Source: an uncultured Sphingopyxis sp.
GTDB taxonomy: Bacteria > Pseudomonadota > Alphaproteobacteria > Sphingomonadales > Sphingomonadaceae
Direction of reading: 5' to 3'
Assembly (NCBI GenBank): GCA_937873425.1
Contig: CALMYE010000236.1
Location: forward strand, 1-55,700
DNA length: 55,700 nt
Below are positions 23,926 through 32,709 of the stretch, piece after piece. The notes beneath the pieces were generated by a model. That model was not told the DNA's origin. It made no database searches and worked only from the letters and a program-made list of their open reading frames with translations. The stretch's first letter is position 1. The number at the start of each line of letters is the position of its first letter. The translations under genes were made by a program, and so were the position numbers.

Positions 23926-24453
23926 ATGGCCGCGGCGCGGGCACCCCGATCACTGAAGAGCGCAACCGTGCTGCTCGAGCGCTTTGCCGACGTCGACGGG
24001 CGGATAACCGTGATCGAGGCGGCGCGGCGCGCCGAGCTGGTCGAGGTCAATGCGCGCTTCGATGCGCAGGCCGCGGCGCTGGTCGCCGAGCGCGACGACC
24101 TGTCGGCCAAGCTGAAGGCATGGTGGCTGTGCAAGGGGCACGAGCTGACCCTCGGCAAGCGCAAATCGCTCGCGATCGGCGGATGCGAGATCGGCAGCCG
24201 GCTGTCGCCGGCGACGCTGCAGGTTGCGGGCGACGCCGACAAGATCGCGCTGGCGCTGCAGAAGAAGTCCTGGGCCGGAGAGCTGGTGCGCACGACCGTC
24301 AGCATCGAGCGCGCGGCGGTGCTGAAGTCGATCGACGGCGCGCACGCGAAGGAATTGGCGAAGCTGGGCTTCAGCAGAATCGACGGCGTCGAGATGGCGT
24401 TCGTCAAGCGTGTAGCGCAAGCCGGTACGCTGGCGGCGACGGCGGCTGGCTGA
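23926..24453 (+). CDS. Host-nuclease inhibitor Gam-like protein (Mu Gam family)
   Basis: 175 aa. Long N-terminal helices (ITVIEAARRAELVEVNARFDAQAAALVAERDDLSAKLKAWW) are followed by the Gam core, HELTLGKRKSLAIGGCEIGSR. Mu Gam is a Ku-like dimer that coats linear double-strand ends and blocks RecBCD. This fits protection of phage DNA ends during replication or packaging. The gene lies just ahead of the HNH nuclease and terminase. Family assignment is by pattern and length. Confidence 0.82.
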   Translation: MAAARAPRSLKSATVLLERFADVDGRITVIEAARRAELVEVNARFDAQAAALVAERDDLSAKLKAWWLCKGHELTLGKRKSLAIGGCEIGSRLSPATLQVAGDADKIALALQKKSWAGELVRTTVSIERAAVLKSIDGAHAKELAKLGFSRIDGVEMAFVKRVAQAGTLAATAAG

Positions 24454-24761
24454 TGGCGGTGCGGCCGCCGGTGTACCGCTCCCCGGGGTGGCGCGAGCGA
24501 AAGGCATGGGAGCGACCGACGATCTTCAAGGATCGGCGCAAGCGCGGGCGCGCTGGCCAGCGCGATCGCGCTGCGGTGATCGCCGAGGAGCCCTTCTGCA
24601 GGCTGTGCCTTGAGCGGGGCAAGCATGTGAAGACCGACGTCGTCGACCATATCATTCCGCTCGCCTGGGGAGGCAGCGACAGCCGCGGCAACAAGCAGGG
24701 CCTGTGCGACCCGTGCCACGACGCGAAGTCGAAGGCGGAGCGGGCGACAGGGCGTTATTGA
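24453..24761 (+). CDS. HNH endonuclease
   Basis: 102 aa. Zinc-binding pairs CRLC (residues about 50-53) and CDPCH enclose the catalytic DHIIPLAWGGSDSRGNKQGLC. Small HNH proteins directly before the terminase genes are a hallmark of HK97-type phages and assist genome packaging cleavage. The ATG overlaps the Gam-like stop by one base. Confidence 0.92.
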   Translation: MAVRPPVYRSPGWRERKAWERPTIFKDRRKRGRAGQRDRAAVIAEEPFCRLCLERGKHVKTDVVDHIIPLAWGGSDSRGNKQGLCDPCHDAKSKAERATGRY

Positions 24762-24904
24762 GAGCGATTCGCAAAAAGGGGAGGGGGTGGGTCAAACCCC
24801 ACCCCGACCCCCTCCGGACACCGCCCGCCAGACAAATTTTTGCGCGGGCGATTTCAAAGGGAAAAAAGTTGCGGGTTTGTTCCTCTCCGGCCTGGCGGTG
24901 ATCG
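24762..24904. other. Gap before the terminase genes with a hairpin; possible packaging site
   Basis: 143 bp. GGGGTGGG-TCAAAC-CCCACCCC (24784-24805) is an 8-bp perfect stem; a purine-rich run and an AT patch (AAATTTTT) follow. A cos site is often found between HNH and terminase small-subunit genes, but no cos sequence can be recognised here. Confidence 0.4.
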
Positions 24905-25420
24905 GTGTCGAGGGGCGGGGCGCGGCCCGGGTCGGGTCGACGGCGGAAGGCGCCGGAGCTGAAGGCGCTGGCAGGGACGACGCGCCGCGATCGCGAGAAG
25001 GCGGTCGCTGCGCCGGCGACCGCGGCGCCCATGATCGCGCCGATGCATTTGTCGGATCTGGCGCAGCTGCTGTTCGGGTCGATCGTCACGATCCTTGAAG
25101 AGCAGAACCGCGCCGACGCGCATTATTCGGAGCATGTCGCGCTGCTCGCGCAACGACTGGAGCAGATCCAGCGGTATCAAGCGGTGCTCGAGGTCGAGGG
25201 AGACACCTTCGCCACTGAGTCCATGAAGGCCGTAGGCAAGGGCGAGAATGCCAAGGTGGTCATCACGAAGATGATCCGGGCGCGGCCCGAGGTCGCGATG
25301 CTGTCGGATGCGATGCGCCATGCCCAGTCGCTGTTGTCGGAGCTGATGCTCAACCCCGCGGCGGCGCTGCGGATGGCCGGCGGCAAGAAGCCGGAGGCCG
25401 GCGCCTTCGACGATTTCTGA
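24905..25420 (+). CDS. Terminase small subunit, P27 family
   Basis: 171 aa from a GTG. It starts MSRGGARPGSGRRRKAPELKAL, the basic leader of P27-type small terminases; helical regions then follow (LFGSIVTILEEQNRADAHYSEHVALLAQRLEQIQRYQ), ending in the small-subunit tail ALRMAGGKKPEAGAFDDF. It recognises phage DNA and recruits the large subunit. The position after HNH and before TerL supports the call. Confidence 0.85.
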   Translation: MSRGGARPGSGRRRKAPELKALAGTTRRDREKAVAAPATAAPMIAPMHLSDLAQLLFGSIVTILEEQNRADAHYSEHVALLAQRLEQIQRYQAVLEVEGDTFATESMKAVGKGENAKVVITKMIRARPEVAMLSDAMRHAQSLLSELMLNPAAALRMAGGKKPEAGAFDDF

Positions 25421-25444
25421 GGGAGCCGACCATGCTCGAAGGCG

Positions 25445-27229
25445 TTGGCGGCTGATGCGGCGCCGCGGGACTATGCCGCGATCGCGAAGGGGTATGCGCG
25501 CGACGTAGTCGGCGGGAAGATCCCGGCGGGGAAGTCGATCCGGCTGCAGTGCCGGCGCTTCCTCGACGAGCTGAAGGTCGAGAAGAAGAAGGCTTTCCCT
25601 TTCCGGTTCGACGTCGAGAAGGCGGCGCGGGTCTGCCGGTTCATCGAACGGCTGCCGCACAGCAAGGGCCGATGGGCGCGGAAGAAGGAGACGATCCGCC
25701 TCGAGCCGTGGCAGGTCTGGATTTTGGCCTGCACCTTCGGGTGGCTGCGCAAGGCCGACGGGCTGCGCCGCTTCCGCGTGCTCGAGGTCATCGTGCCGCG
25801 CAAGAACGGGAAGTCGGCGCTGGCTGCGGGCATCGGCCTCTATATGTTCTGCGCCGACGGCGAGTTCGGGGCGGAAGTCTATTCGGGCGCGACGAACGAG
25901 AAGCAGGCCTGGGAGGTGTTCGGCCCCGCCCGGCTGATGGCGATGCGGACGCCGGCGCTGCTTTCGAAGTTCGGGGTGGAAGTCAACGCGAAGTCGCTGG
26001 TGCGCATCGACGACAACAGCAAGTTCGAGACGATCATCGGCGACCCGGGCGACGGCCAAAGCCCGAACTGCTCGATCCACGACGAGTATCACGAGCATGA
26101 CGACGACGGCCAGGTCGATACGATGCAGACCGGCATGGGCGCGCGCGAGCAGCCGCTGCAGGTCAAGATCACCACCGCCGGCGACAATCTGGCCGGCCCC
26201 TGTTACAAGGAGGTCCAGGAGGAGCGCGAGCTCCTGAACGGCGTCGGCGTCCTCGAGGAGGCCAAGGCCGAACTCGCCGCGCTGGGGCTGCCGCCCGGAC
26301 CCGCGCTGTCGCACGAGACATTCTTCGTCGAATATACGATCGACGAGGGCGACGACTGGAAGTCGGAAGCGGCGCTTCGCAAGGCGAATCCGAATTACGA
26401 CGTCAGCGTCGCTGGCGACTTCCTGAAGGCGCGGCAGCGCGACGCGATCGCCAAGCCGCGAAAAGCCGGTGTTTTCAAAACGAAGCACCTCAACCTTTGG
26501 GTAGCGGCGAAAGCCGCCTATTTCGATATCGAGGCGTGGCGGCGCTGCCGCGATCCCGAGATTCCGATCCGCGCGGTCGACGCGATCGAGATGGAGCGGC
26601 TGCGCGGCCGCCGGTGCGTGGTCGCGCTCGACCTCGCGTCCAAGATCGACATCGCCGCGGCCGAGGTGTTGTTCCCGCCGATCGGACCGAAGGCCACGGT
26701 CGACGATCCCTTTATCCGGATCGGTTTCTATTTCCTGCCTGAGGAGACCGTGCAGGCGGTCCCGGCCTATCAGGACTGGGACAAGGCCGGGCTGATCGAC
26801 GTCACGCCCGGCAACATCATCGACCATGACGAGATCATGGAGCTGCTCCGCCAGCTCCGTGAATATTTCCAGCTCGAGCAGGTCGCATACGACCCGCACC
26901 AGGCCACGATGCTCGCCACGACGGCCGCGAAGGAAGGCTTCCCGATGCTGGAATACCGCCAGATCGTGCTCAACATGTCGGAGCCGATGAAGGAGGTCGA
27001 CGCTTGCTCGCGCGCGCGGACGATCGTCCACGGCGGCGACGGCATGATGGAATGGCAGATGAGCAACGTCGTCGCGGCGCCCGACAAGAAAGACAATGTC
27101 TACCCCAACAAGCCGCGCGACGAGGCGAAGATCGACAACGCCGTCGCGCTGATCATGGCGATGGGGGTGACGATGACGGCGCAAGCGGCGCCGGCATCGT
27201 TCTGGCAGGAAGAAGAGGAGGCTTCATGA
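25445..27229 (+). CDS. Terminase large subunit
   Basis: 594 aa, Terminase_1 family. The ATPase Walker A-like segment is VIVPRKNGKSALAAG (about residue 117) after LEPWQVWILACTFGWL. SIHDEYHEHDDD is the Walker B region, and acidic residues in CVVALDLASKIDIAAAEV begin the RNase H-like nuclease. The frame is closed upstream, so the start must be the TTG at 25445 or later. An ATG at 25432 is out of frame and ends after seven codons. It packages DNA into the prohead and cuts it. Confidence 0.93.
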   Translation: MAADAAPRDYAAIAKGYARDVVGGKIPAGKSIRLQCRRFLDELKVEKKKAFPFRFDVEKAARVCRFIERLPHSKGRWARKKETIRLEPWQVWILACTFGWLRKADGLRRFRVLEVIVPRKNGKSALAAGIGLYMFCADGEFGAEVYSGATNEKQAWEVFGPARLMAMRTPALLSKFGVEVNAKSLVRIDDNSKFETIIGDPGDGQSPNCSIHDEYHEHDDDGQVDTMQTGMGAREQPLQVKITTAGDNLAGPCYKEVQEERELLNGVGVLEEAKAELAALGLPPGPALSHETFFVEYTIDEGDDWKSEAALRKANPNYDVSVAGDFLKARQRDAIAKPRKAGVFKTKHLNLWVAAKAAYFDIEAWRRCRDPEIPIRAVDAIEMERLRGRRCVVALDLASKIDIAAAEVLFPPIGPKATVDDPFIRIGFYFLPEETVQAVPAYQDWDKAGLIDVTPGNIIDHDEIMELLRQLREYFQLEQVAYDPHQATMLATTAAKEGFPMLEYRQIVLNMSEPMKEVDACSRARTIVHGGDGMMEWQMSNVVAAPDKKDNVYPNKPRDEAKIDNAVALIMAMGVTMTAQAAPASFWQEEEEAS

Positions 27230-27375
27230 GCCTTTCCGATGCGGTGCGCGATGGCGCCGGGTTCACCGGCTGCGCGCTCGTCAGCTATGGCGCGTGGGCG
27301 ATCTATCCGCCGGCGGGCTTCATCGTCGCCGGCCTGATCCTTGCCGCGCTGTCGGTATTCGGCGCCAAGGGCTGA
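27226..27375 (+). CDS. Small membrane protein (49 aa)
   Basis: Two hydrophobic stretches (FTGCALVSYGAWAIYPPAGF, then IVAGLILAALSVFGAKG). The ATG overlaps the terminase TGA. Short membrane proteins in this place occur in several HK97-type phages; function unknown. Confidence 0.6.
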   Translation: MSLSDAVRDGAGFTGCALVSYGAWAIYPPAGFIVAGLILAALSVFGAKG

Positions 27376-27382
27376 CCGGCGG

Positions 27383-28618
27383 ATGGGCAGCATCTTTCGC
27401 GGCCTCGCCGAGCGCAAGAGCGCGCCGGCGATCGTGCCGCTAAAGGATGCGGCGTCGCTGTTCGCCGAGATGTTCGGCGGGCGCCAGTCGCGATCGGGGG
27501 CGACGGTCACCTGGTCGACGGCGCTGGAAGTCGCGACGGTGCTTGGCTGCGCGAAGGTGATCTCGGAAGATGTGGCGCAGGTGCCGTGGAAGCTGTTCCT
27601 GAAGGCGGAAGGGCGGGCGGAAGCGAAGGACCATCCGCTTTTCGAGATCCTCTACCTGAAGCCGAACGACTGGCAGACGAGTTTCGAGTTCCGCGAAACG
27701 CTGGCGCTGCACGCGATTCTGACCGGGAACGGCTACGCCTATATCAACCGCGTCCGCGGCGAGATCGCCGAACTGATTCCCTATCCGCCCGGTGCCGTCG
27801 AGGTGAAGCGCGCGGCCGATATGTCGCTGTCCTACCGCGTCAAGCTGGACGGCGGCGACCGGCTGGCGGTGCCGGCGTCCAGCATGTGGCATCTGCGCGG
27901 GCCAAGCTGGTCGAGCTGGCTGGGAATGGATTCGGTGCGGCTCGCGCGGGAGGCGATCGGTCTCGCGATCTCCGCCGAAGAGTCGCAGGGCGAGCGCCAC
28001 CGCGACGGGTTGCGATACCCCGGCGTCTACAGCGTCGATGGCACGCTCTCGCCCGACGAAGAGCAGAAATTGCGCGGTTGGCTGCGGCGCCGCGCCGAGG
28101 CGAACGATCCGCTGGTGCTCGATCGCGGGGCGAAGTGGTTCCAACAGCAGATGTCAGGCGTCGATGCGCAGCACATCGAAACGCGCAAGCACCAAGTGGA
28201 AGAAATCTGCCGCGCGTTCCGCGTGATGCCGATCATGATCGGCCAGGCCGACAAGGCGGCGACCTATGCCAGCGCCGAGCAGATGTTCCTGGCGCATGTG
28301 ACCTATACGCTGATGCCCTGGTTCCAGCGTTTCGAGCAATCGGCGAACGCCAACCTGCTGACCCGCGAAGAGCGGCGCGCGGGATATTACACCAAGTTCA
28401 ATGCCAATGCGCTGATGCGCGGCGCGGCGAAAGATCGCGGCGAATTTTATGCGAAGGCGCTCGGCGCTGGCGGCCAGCGGCCGTGGATGATGGCCGACGA
28501 GGTCCGGGATCTGGAAGATATGGACCCATATGGCGGGCACGCCGCCGAGCTGGGGACCGGGGCGATGGATACCGCCCCGGCCAGCGACAAGCCCGACGAC
28601 GATCCGGAGCAGGATTGA
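27383..28618 (+). CDS. HK97-family portal protein
   Basis: 411 aa. TALEVATVLGCAKVISEDVAQVPWKLF, the GNGYAYINR strand and FRVMPIMIGQADKAATYASAEQ are standard HK97 portal landmarks. Twelve copies form the DNA entry ring of the capsid. The N-terminal 30 residues are basic and variable. It starts 7 bp after the small membrane protein. The next gene overlaps its stop by one base. Confidence 0.95.
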   Translation: MGSIFRGLAERKSAPAIVPLKDAASLFAEMFGGRQSRSGATVTWSTALEVATVLGCAKVISEDVAQVPWKLFLKAEGRAEAKDHPLFEILYLKPNDWQTSFEFRETLALHAILTGNGYAYINRVRGEIAELIPYPPGAVEVKRAADMSLSYRVKLDGGDRLAVPASSMWHLRGPSWSSWLGMDSVRLAREAIGLAISAEESQGERHRDGLRYPGVYSVDGTLSPDEEQKLRGWLRRRAEANDPLVLDRGAKWFQQQMSGVDAQHIETRKHQVEEICRAFRVMPIMIGQADKAATYASAEQMFLAHVTYTLMPWFQRFEQSANANLLTREERRAGYYTKFNANALMRGAAKDRGEFYAKALGAGGQRPWMMADEVRDLEDMDPYGGHAAELGTGAMDTAPASDKPDDDPEQD

Positions 28619-28908
28619 TGGCGAAGGGCATCGGATTCGACCAGGCGAACTGCGTGCTACGCGCGCCGACTGCGGAGGATGCGGCGGCGGGAACGGTCCA
28701 TGAACTGCAGGTGCACCGATATCGCGACCTCGACGGGCAGCATCACGTTCTCAGCAAGTGGGAATTGTCCGCCGAGGAGCTGGCGGAAGTGATCCAGACG
28801 GGCGTGATCTGGTTCGGTTGCTGGGGACAGACCCACCCGCCCATGTGGATTTCGGGGCACGACCCCTTCAAGCGACATCAGGAGAATCGCGATGCAGTTC
28901 AAGCATAG
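28618..28908 (+). CDS. Hypothetical phage protein (96 aa)
   Basis: Contains RYRDLDGQHHVLSKWELSAEELAEVIQTGVIWFGCWGQTHPPMWISGHDPF, a conserved-looking Trp-rich core. It lies between portal and protease, overlapping both (1 bp and 17 bp). No domain recognised; a small head accessory is possible. Confidence 0.65.
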   Translation: MAKGIGFDQANCVLRAPTAEDAAAGTVHELQVHRYRDLDGQHHVLSKWELSAEELAEVIQTGVIWFGCWGQTHPPMWISGHDPFKRHQENRDAVQA

Positions 28909-29602
28909 CGGGGTGAAGCAGTGCGCCGCGTTCGGGCTCGCCGAGATCAAGTTCGCCGACGGTGACGATCCCGACACCAAGATGACCTTCAAAGGCTACG
29001 GTTCGGTTTTCAACAACATCGATTCCTACGGCGACGTGATCGATCCCGGCGCGTTCAAGAAATCGCTCCGCGATGCGCGCAGCACCGGGAATTGGCCCGC
29101 CATGCTGATGCAGCATGGCGGCTGGGCGATCAGCGCCGACGATCTGACGCCGATCGGCGTCTGGACCGAATTGGAGGAGGACGAGAAAGGGCTGCGCGTC
29201 ACCGGCAAGCTTGCAGAGACCCAGCGGGCGCTCGAAGCTTATGGCCTGCTGAAGATGTCGCCGCGCCCGGCGCTCAACGGCCTGTCGATCGGATTCTATG
29301 CCAAGAAGTTCACGGTCGGGACCAAGCCCGACGAGCCCCGGCGTCGGCTGCACGAAATCGACCTCGTCGAGATTTCGCTGGTGACCTTTCCAGCCAACCC
29401 GAAGGCCCGCATCGGATCGGTCAAATCCGCCGGCGGCCTCGGCATAAGGGATGCGGAGCGGGCCTTGCGCGAGGCGGGCTTCTCTTCGAACGAAGCCAAG
29501 GCGATCCTCGCCAAGGGCTTCGGCACGATCGATCACCGCGAGGGTGATGATCACCGGCGTCTGGACGACGCCGTCGCGAGGGCGATCGCCGCCCTCAACT
29601 GA
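28892..29602 (+). CDS. HK97-family prohead protease
   Basis: 236 aa. GYGSVFNNIDSYGDVIDPGAF opens the fold; the catalytic His is in PAMLMQHGGW and the Ser in ALNGLSIGF; LHEIDLVEISLVTFPANPKARIG is the conserved end. It cuts the scaffold part off the capsid protein and then itself during maturation. The start overlaps the preceding gene. Confidence 0.95.
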   Translation: MQFKHSGVKQCAAFGLAEIKFADGDDPDTKMTFKGYGSVFNNIDSYGDVIDPGAFKKSLRDARSTGNWPAMLMQHGGWAISADDLTPIGVWTELEEDEKGLRVTGKLAETQRALEAYGLLKMSPRPALNGLSIGFYAKKFTVGTKPDEPRRRLHEIDLVEISLVTFPANPKARIGSVKSAGGLGIRDAERALREAGFSSNEAKAILAKGFGTIDHREGDDHRRLDDAVARAIAALN

Positions 29603-29628
29603 CATCACATCATCGATTGGAGTTTCCA

Positions 29629-30933
29629 ATGAAAAAGGTAGTTACTGCGGCGGCCCTCGCGGGTTCGCTGCTCGCAACCTCGTCGGCGCTTGCGTTCGAG
29701 CAGCGCAGCGAGGGCGGCGGCGATCCCGCCGAAACCGTCAAGAAGCTCGCCACCGCCTGGGAGGAGTTCAAGTCCAAGCAGGATTCGGTCATCGCCGAAG
29801 AGGTGAAGAAGGGTATCGCCGACGTCGTCCGCAAGGAGGAAGTCGAGCGGATCAACGGCGAGATCTCGAAGCTCAGCGAAGAGCTGAAGGATTTCGCCAA
29901 GAAATCGAACCGTCTCGGCAACGGCCAGGAAGACAGCGAGGAGGTCGCCGAGCACAAGACGGCCTTCGGGCTGTTCCTGCGCAAGGGGCGCGACGATGGC
30001 CTGGCCGAGCTCGAGGCGAAGGCGCTGAACGTCACGACGTCGGCCGACGGCGGCTATGCGGTTCCCGAGGAACTGGATCGCACGATCCTGGACCTCGCGC
30101 GCGTCGCGTCGCCGATCCGCGCGCTCGCGAACGCGATCAGCGTGGGCGGCAGCGACTACAAGCAGCTCGTCAATGTCCACGGCCTTGCCGCGGGCTGGGT
30201 CGGCGAAACCTCGTCGCGCCCCGAAACCAGCACCCCGGCGCTCGCCGAGGTCGTACCGTTCATGGGCGAGGTCTATGCCAATCCGGCGGCGACCCAGCGT
30301 GTGATCGACGATGCCTTCTTCGACGTCGAGGCGTGGCTGGCGGCGGAAATCGCCGCCGAGTTCGCGGTCGCGGAAGCCACCGCCTTCGTTTCGGGCGACG
30401 GCACCAACAAGCCGAAGGGCTTCCTGGCCTATACGATCAACACCTCGGCCGACGGCGTCCGCACCTTCGGGCACCTGCAGCAGGTGAAGACCGGCGTGGC
30501 CGGCGGCTTCAAGGCGACGACCAGCTCGACCAACCCCGGCGACACGTTTATCGACGTGATCCATGCCCTGAAGGCGCCGCTGCGCGCGGGCGCGGCGTGG
30601 GTGATGTCGTCGGCGACGCTGGCGCAGGTGCGCAAATTCCGCGACGTCGACGGAAATTATATCTGGCGTCCCGGCCTGATCGAGAATCACCCGTCGACCA
30701 TCCTGGGCTATCGCGTCGAGGAATGCGAGGACATGCCGGCGATCGCCACGACGTCGAACCCGATCGCCTTCGGCAACTGGAAGCGCGGCTATACGGTCGT
30801 CGACCGCATCGGCACGCGCATCCTGCGCGACCCCTTCACCAACAAGCCCTACGTCCATTTCTATGCGACGAAGCGTGTCGGCGGGATGGTCGTCGACAGC
30901 GAGGCGCTGAAGATCCTGTCCTGCGCCACCTGA
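29629..30933 (+). CDS. HK97-family major capsid protein with unusual signal-peptide-like N-terminus
   Basis: 434 aa from the ATG at 29629 (GGAG 7 bases ahead). Residues about 30-125 form the coiled scaffolding delta domain. The mature capsid fold starts near LNVTTSADGGYAVPEEL and includes AALAEVVPFMGE-type and VSGDGTNKPKGFL motifs. The first 24 residues, with MKK, a 15-residue hydrophobic core and SALAFEQ, look like a Sec signal peptide with an AxA cleavage site. That is not expected in a cytoplasmic capsid protein. The prohead protease would normally remove this region. Confidence 0.93.
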   Translation: MKKVVTAAALAGSLLATSSALAFEQRSEGGGDPAETVKKLATAWEEFKSKQDSVIAEEVKKGIADVVRKEEVERINGEISKLSEELKDFAKKSNRLGNGQEDSEEVAEHKTAFGLFLRKGRDDGLAELEAKALNVTTSADGGYAVPEELDRTILDLARVASPIRALANAISVGGSDYKQLVNVHGLAAGWVGETSSRPETSTPALAEVVPFMGEVYANPAATQRVIDDAFFDVEAWLAAEIAAEFAVAEATAFVSGDGTNKPKGFLAYTINTSADGVRTFGHLQQVKTGVAGGFKATTSSTNPGDTFIDVIHALKAPLRAGAAWVMSSATLAQVRKFRDVDGNYIWRPGLIENHPSTILGYRVEECEDMPAIATTSNPIAFGNWKRGYTVVDRIGTRILRDPFTNKPYVHFYATKRVGGMVVDSEALKILSCAT

Positions 30934-30954
30934 CGCGGGCGGGAAAGCCAAGAG

Positions 30955-30990
30955 GGGCGGGAATCGAATCCGATTCCCGCCCTTTTCTTT
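30955..30990 (+). terminator. Rho-independent terminator after the capsid gene
   Basis: Perfect 12-bp stem GGGCGGGAATCG/CGATTCCCGCCC with a 4-base loop (30955-30982), followed by TTTTCTTTT. It lies only 13 bp ahead of the glycosyltransferase start, leaving no room for a new promoter. It would damp expression of downstream genes relative to capsid. Confidence 0.85.
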
Positions 30991-31003
30991 TCCGGGAGAG
31001 AGT

Positions 31004-31714
31004 ATGACCGAGCAGCCGATCCGCCTGCTGATCGCGACGCACACGCACGGCTATGTCACGCCGGCGTTCGCGCAAAGCCTGGCGACCGCGACAGCGTTTC
31101 TCACGCTGCATGGCGTGGCGGCCCAGGCGATGTTCTTCGAGGACAGCCTGGTCGATCGCGGCCGCGACCGCGCGGCGGCGGTGGTCATGGAAAATGACGA
31201 CATCACCCACCTGCTGTTCATCGATGCCGATATCGAGTTCCGGCCCCAGGACGTGATCCGGCTGCTCGCGGCCGACAAGGACATCGTCGTCGGCGCCTAT
31301 CGCAAGAAGAACGACCGCGACGAATATGCCATCGCCTGGCTGCCCGACGCCGGCGAGCGGTTGCACCAGTGCGAGGCGAGCGGCTGCATCCGCATAGCGC
31401 GCGCCGGCACCGGCTTCATGCTGATCGCGCGCCGCGTGTTCGAACGGCTTGCCGCGGCAATGCCTGAGATCGGCTATGACGATACCAGCGTGCGCGGCGA
31501 GGTCCGACCGATGCACGCCTTCTTCGAGCACGTCCGCCGCGGCCGCAAGCGGTTCAGCGAGGATTATGAATTCTGCCAGCGCTGGCTCGACATCGAGGGC
31601 GAGATCTGGATGGACCCGGGGCTGACGCTCGGCCACTGGGGCCCGCACCCGTGGCGAGGATCGATCCTCGACCACCTCGTCGAAGCGACCGCGCCGGAAA
31701 AGTCGGCCGCATGA
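31004..31714 (+). CDS. Glycosyltransferase-like protein (GT-A fold)
   Basis: 236 aa. RLLIATHTHGYVTPAFAQSL opens a GT-A nucleotide-sugar fold. HLLFIDADIEFRPQDVIRLL holds the DxD metal site, and GTGFMLIARRVFERL plus FSEDYEFCQRW resemble the acceptor side of GT2/Anp1-like phage enzymes. It probably glycosylates a virion component, a host surface sugar or DNA; sequence does not decide. It sits inside the head gene block, directly after a terminator, and overlaps the methyltransferase gene. Confidence 0.8.
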   Translation: MTEQPIRLLIATHTHGYVTPAFAQSLATATAFLTLHGVAAQAMFFEDSLVDRGRDRAAAVVMENDDITHLLFIDADIEFRPQDVIRLLAADKDIVVGAYRKKNDRDEYAIAWLPDAGERLHQCEASGCIRIARAGTGFMLIARRVFERLAAAMPEIGYDDTSVRGEVRPMHAFFEHVRRGRKRFSEDYEFCQRWLDIEGEIWMDPGLTLGHWGPHPWRGSILDHLVEATAPEKSAA

Positions 31715-32295
31715 ACCATTTCTATTTCTCGATCCCCGGCTGGTTCGGCTTCGAGGATATCTATCGCGAGGCGGTCGATCGCTACGACGGGATATTCGTC
31801 GAGGTCGGCGCCTGGAAGGGCCGGTCGACGGCGTTCCTGGCGGTGACGGCGATCCGCAGCGGCAAGCCGATCGACATCCACGTCGTCGATACATTCGAGG
31901 GATCGGACGAGGAGGCGCATCGGGCAGATCCCGATATCGGCGACCTGCGCGCGGTGTTCGAGTGCAATGTGGCGCCGGTGCGCCACCGGCTGACGGTCTG
32001 GCAGATGCGGAGCGTCGCGGCAGCAGCTCTGTTCGACGATGCCTCGCTCGATTTCGTGCTGCTCGACGGGGCGCACGATCATGACAGCGTGCGCGCGGAC
32101 ATCGCCGCCTGGCTGCCGAAGATCAGGCCGGGCGGCTGGCTCTGCGGCGACGATATCGACTGGGGCACCGATCGGCCCGTCCGCCGCGCGGTCGACGCGA
32201 TGCTGCCCGGTTGGGAGCGGCGCGGCTGCGCCTGGAGCTTCGAGGTCCAAGAACGGGCGCCGGCGATCACGGGCGCAAATCGCAAGGAAGGATAA
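31711..32295 (+). CDS. Class I SAM-dependent methyltransferase
   Basis: 194 aa. GIFVEVGAWKGRSTAFLAV is the SAM-binding motif I, HVVDTFEG the acidic motif II, LDFVLLDGAHDHDSVRADI motif IV, and RPGGWLCGDDI motif VI, as in the Methyltransf_24 group. The start overlaps the glycosyltransferase stop (ATGA), so the two are made together. It may methylate the sugar added by its partner; that is inference. Confidence 0.85.
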   Translation: MNHFYFSIPGWFGFEDIYREAVDRYDGIFVEVGAWKGRSTAFLAVTAIRSGKPIDIHVVDTFEGSDEEAHRADPDIGDLRAVFECNVAPVRHRLTVWQMRSVAAAALFDDASLDFVLLDGAHDHDSVRADIAAWLPKIRPGGWLCGDDIDWGTDRPVRRAVDAMLPGWERRGCAWSFEVQERAPAITGANRKEG

Positions 32296-32301
32296 TCGAT
32301 C

Positions 32302-32709
32302 ATGGCCGATCTCGTCATTACCGCCGCCAATGTCCGCGCCGGAAACGGCTCGAAAAGGCGTGTGGGCGTCGCGGGCGCGACGATCACGCCGGGGCAGCCG
32401 GTCTATCTCGACCCCGCCGATGACAGGTACAAGCTCGCCGATTGCGACGGCGCGGCCGCGCTGCGCTCGCCGCGCGGGATCGCGCTGAGCGGCGCGGCGA
32501 ACGGACAGCCGCTCTTCGTGCACGCATCCGGCCCGATCACGATCGGCGCGACGCTGGCGCCCGGCACGGCCTATTATCTGTCGGACACGCCGGGCGGCAT
32601 CTGCCCGGTCGGCGACCTTTCGACGGGCGACTCTCCGGTGCTGCTCGGTATCGCCACCAGCGCGACGGTGCTCGATTTCCAGATACAGGAATCGGGGGTC
32701 GAGCTCTGA
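32302..32709 (+). CDS. Probable capsid decoration (cement) protein
   Basis: 135 aa, Gly/Ala/Ser/Thr-rich with a repeated beta pattern (ITPGQPVYLDPADDRYKLADCDG, LFVHASGPITIGATLAPGTAYYLSD). It resembles the DUF2190-like decoration proteins that stabilise HK97-type heads, although it is encoded after the connector position starts. The call rests on composition and place. Confidence 0.55.
   Translation: MADLVITAANVRAGNGSKRRVGVAGATITPGQPVYLDPADDRYKLADCDGAAALRSPRGIALSGAANGQPLFVHASGPITIGATLAPGTAYYLSDTPGGICPVGDLSTGDSPVLLGIATSATVLDFQIQESGVEL

Noticed and set aside
23926-24453. Gam-like gene taken as a sign of a Mu-like transposable phage
   Set aside because: No MuA/MuB transposase genes or Mu-type head genes are present; the phage integrates by tyrosine recombinase at a tRNA.
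24854-27184. Minus-strand open frame of over 700 codons across the terminase genes
   Set aside because: Antisense shadow; the plus strand encodes clear TerS and TerL with conserved motifs and the surrounding genes are all rightward.
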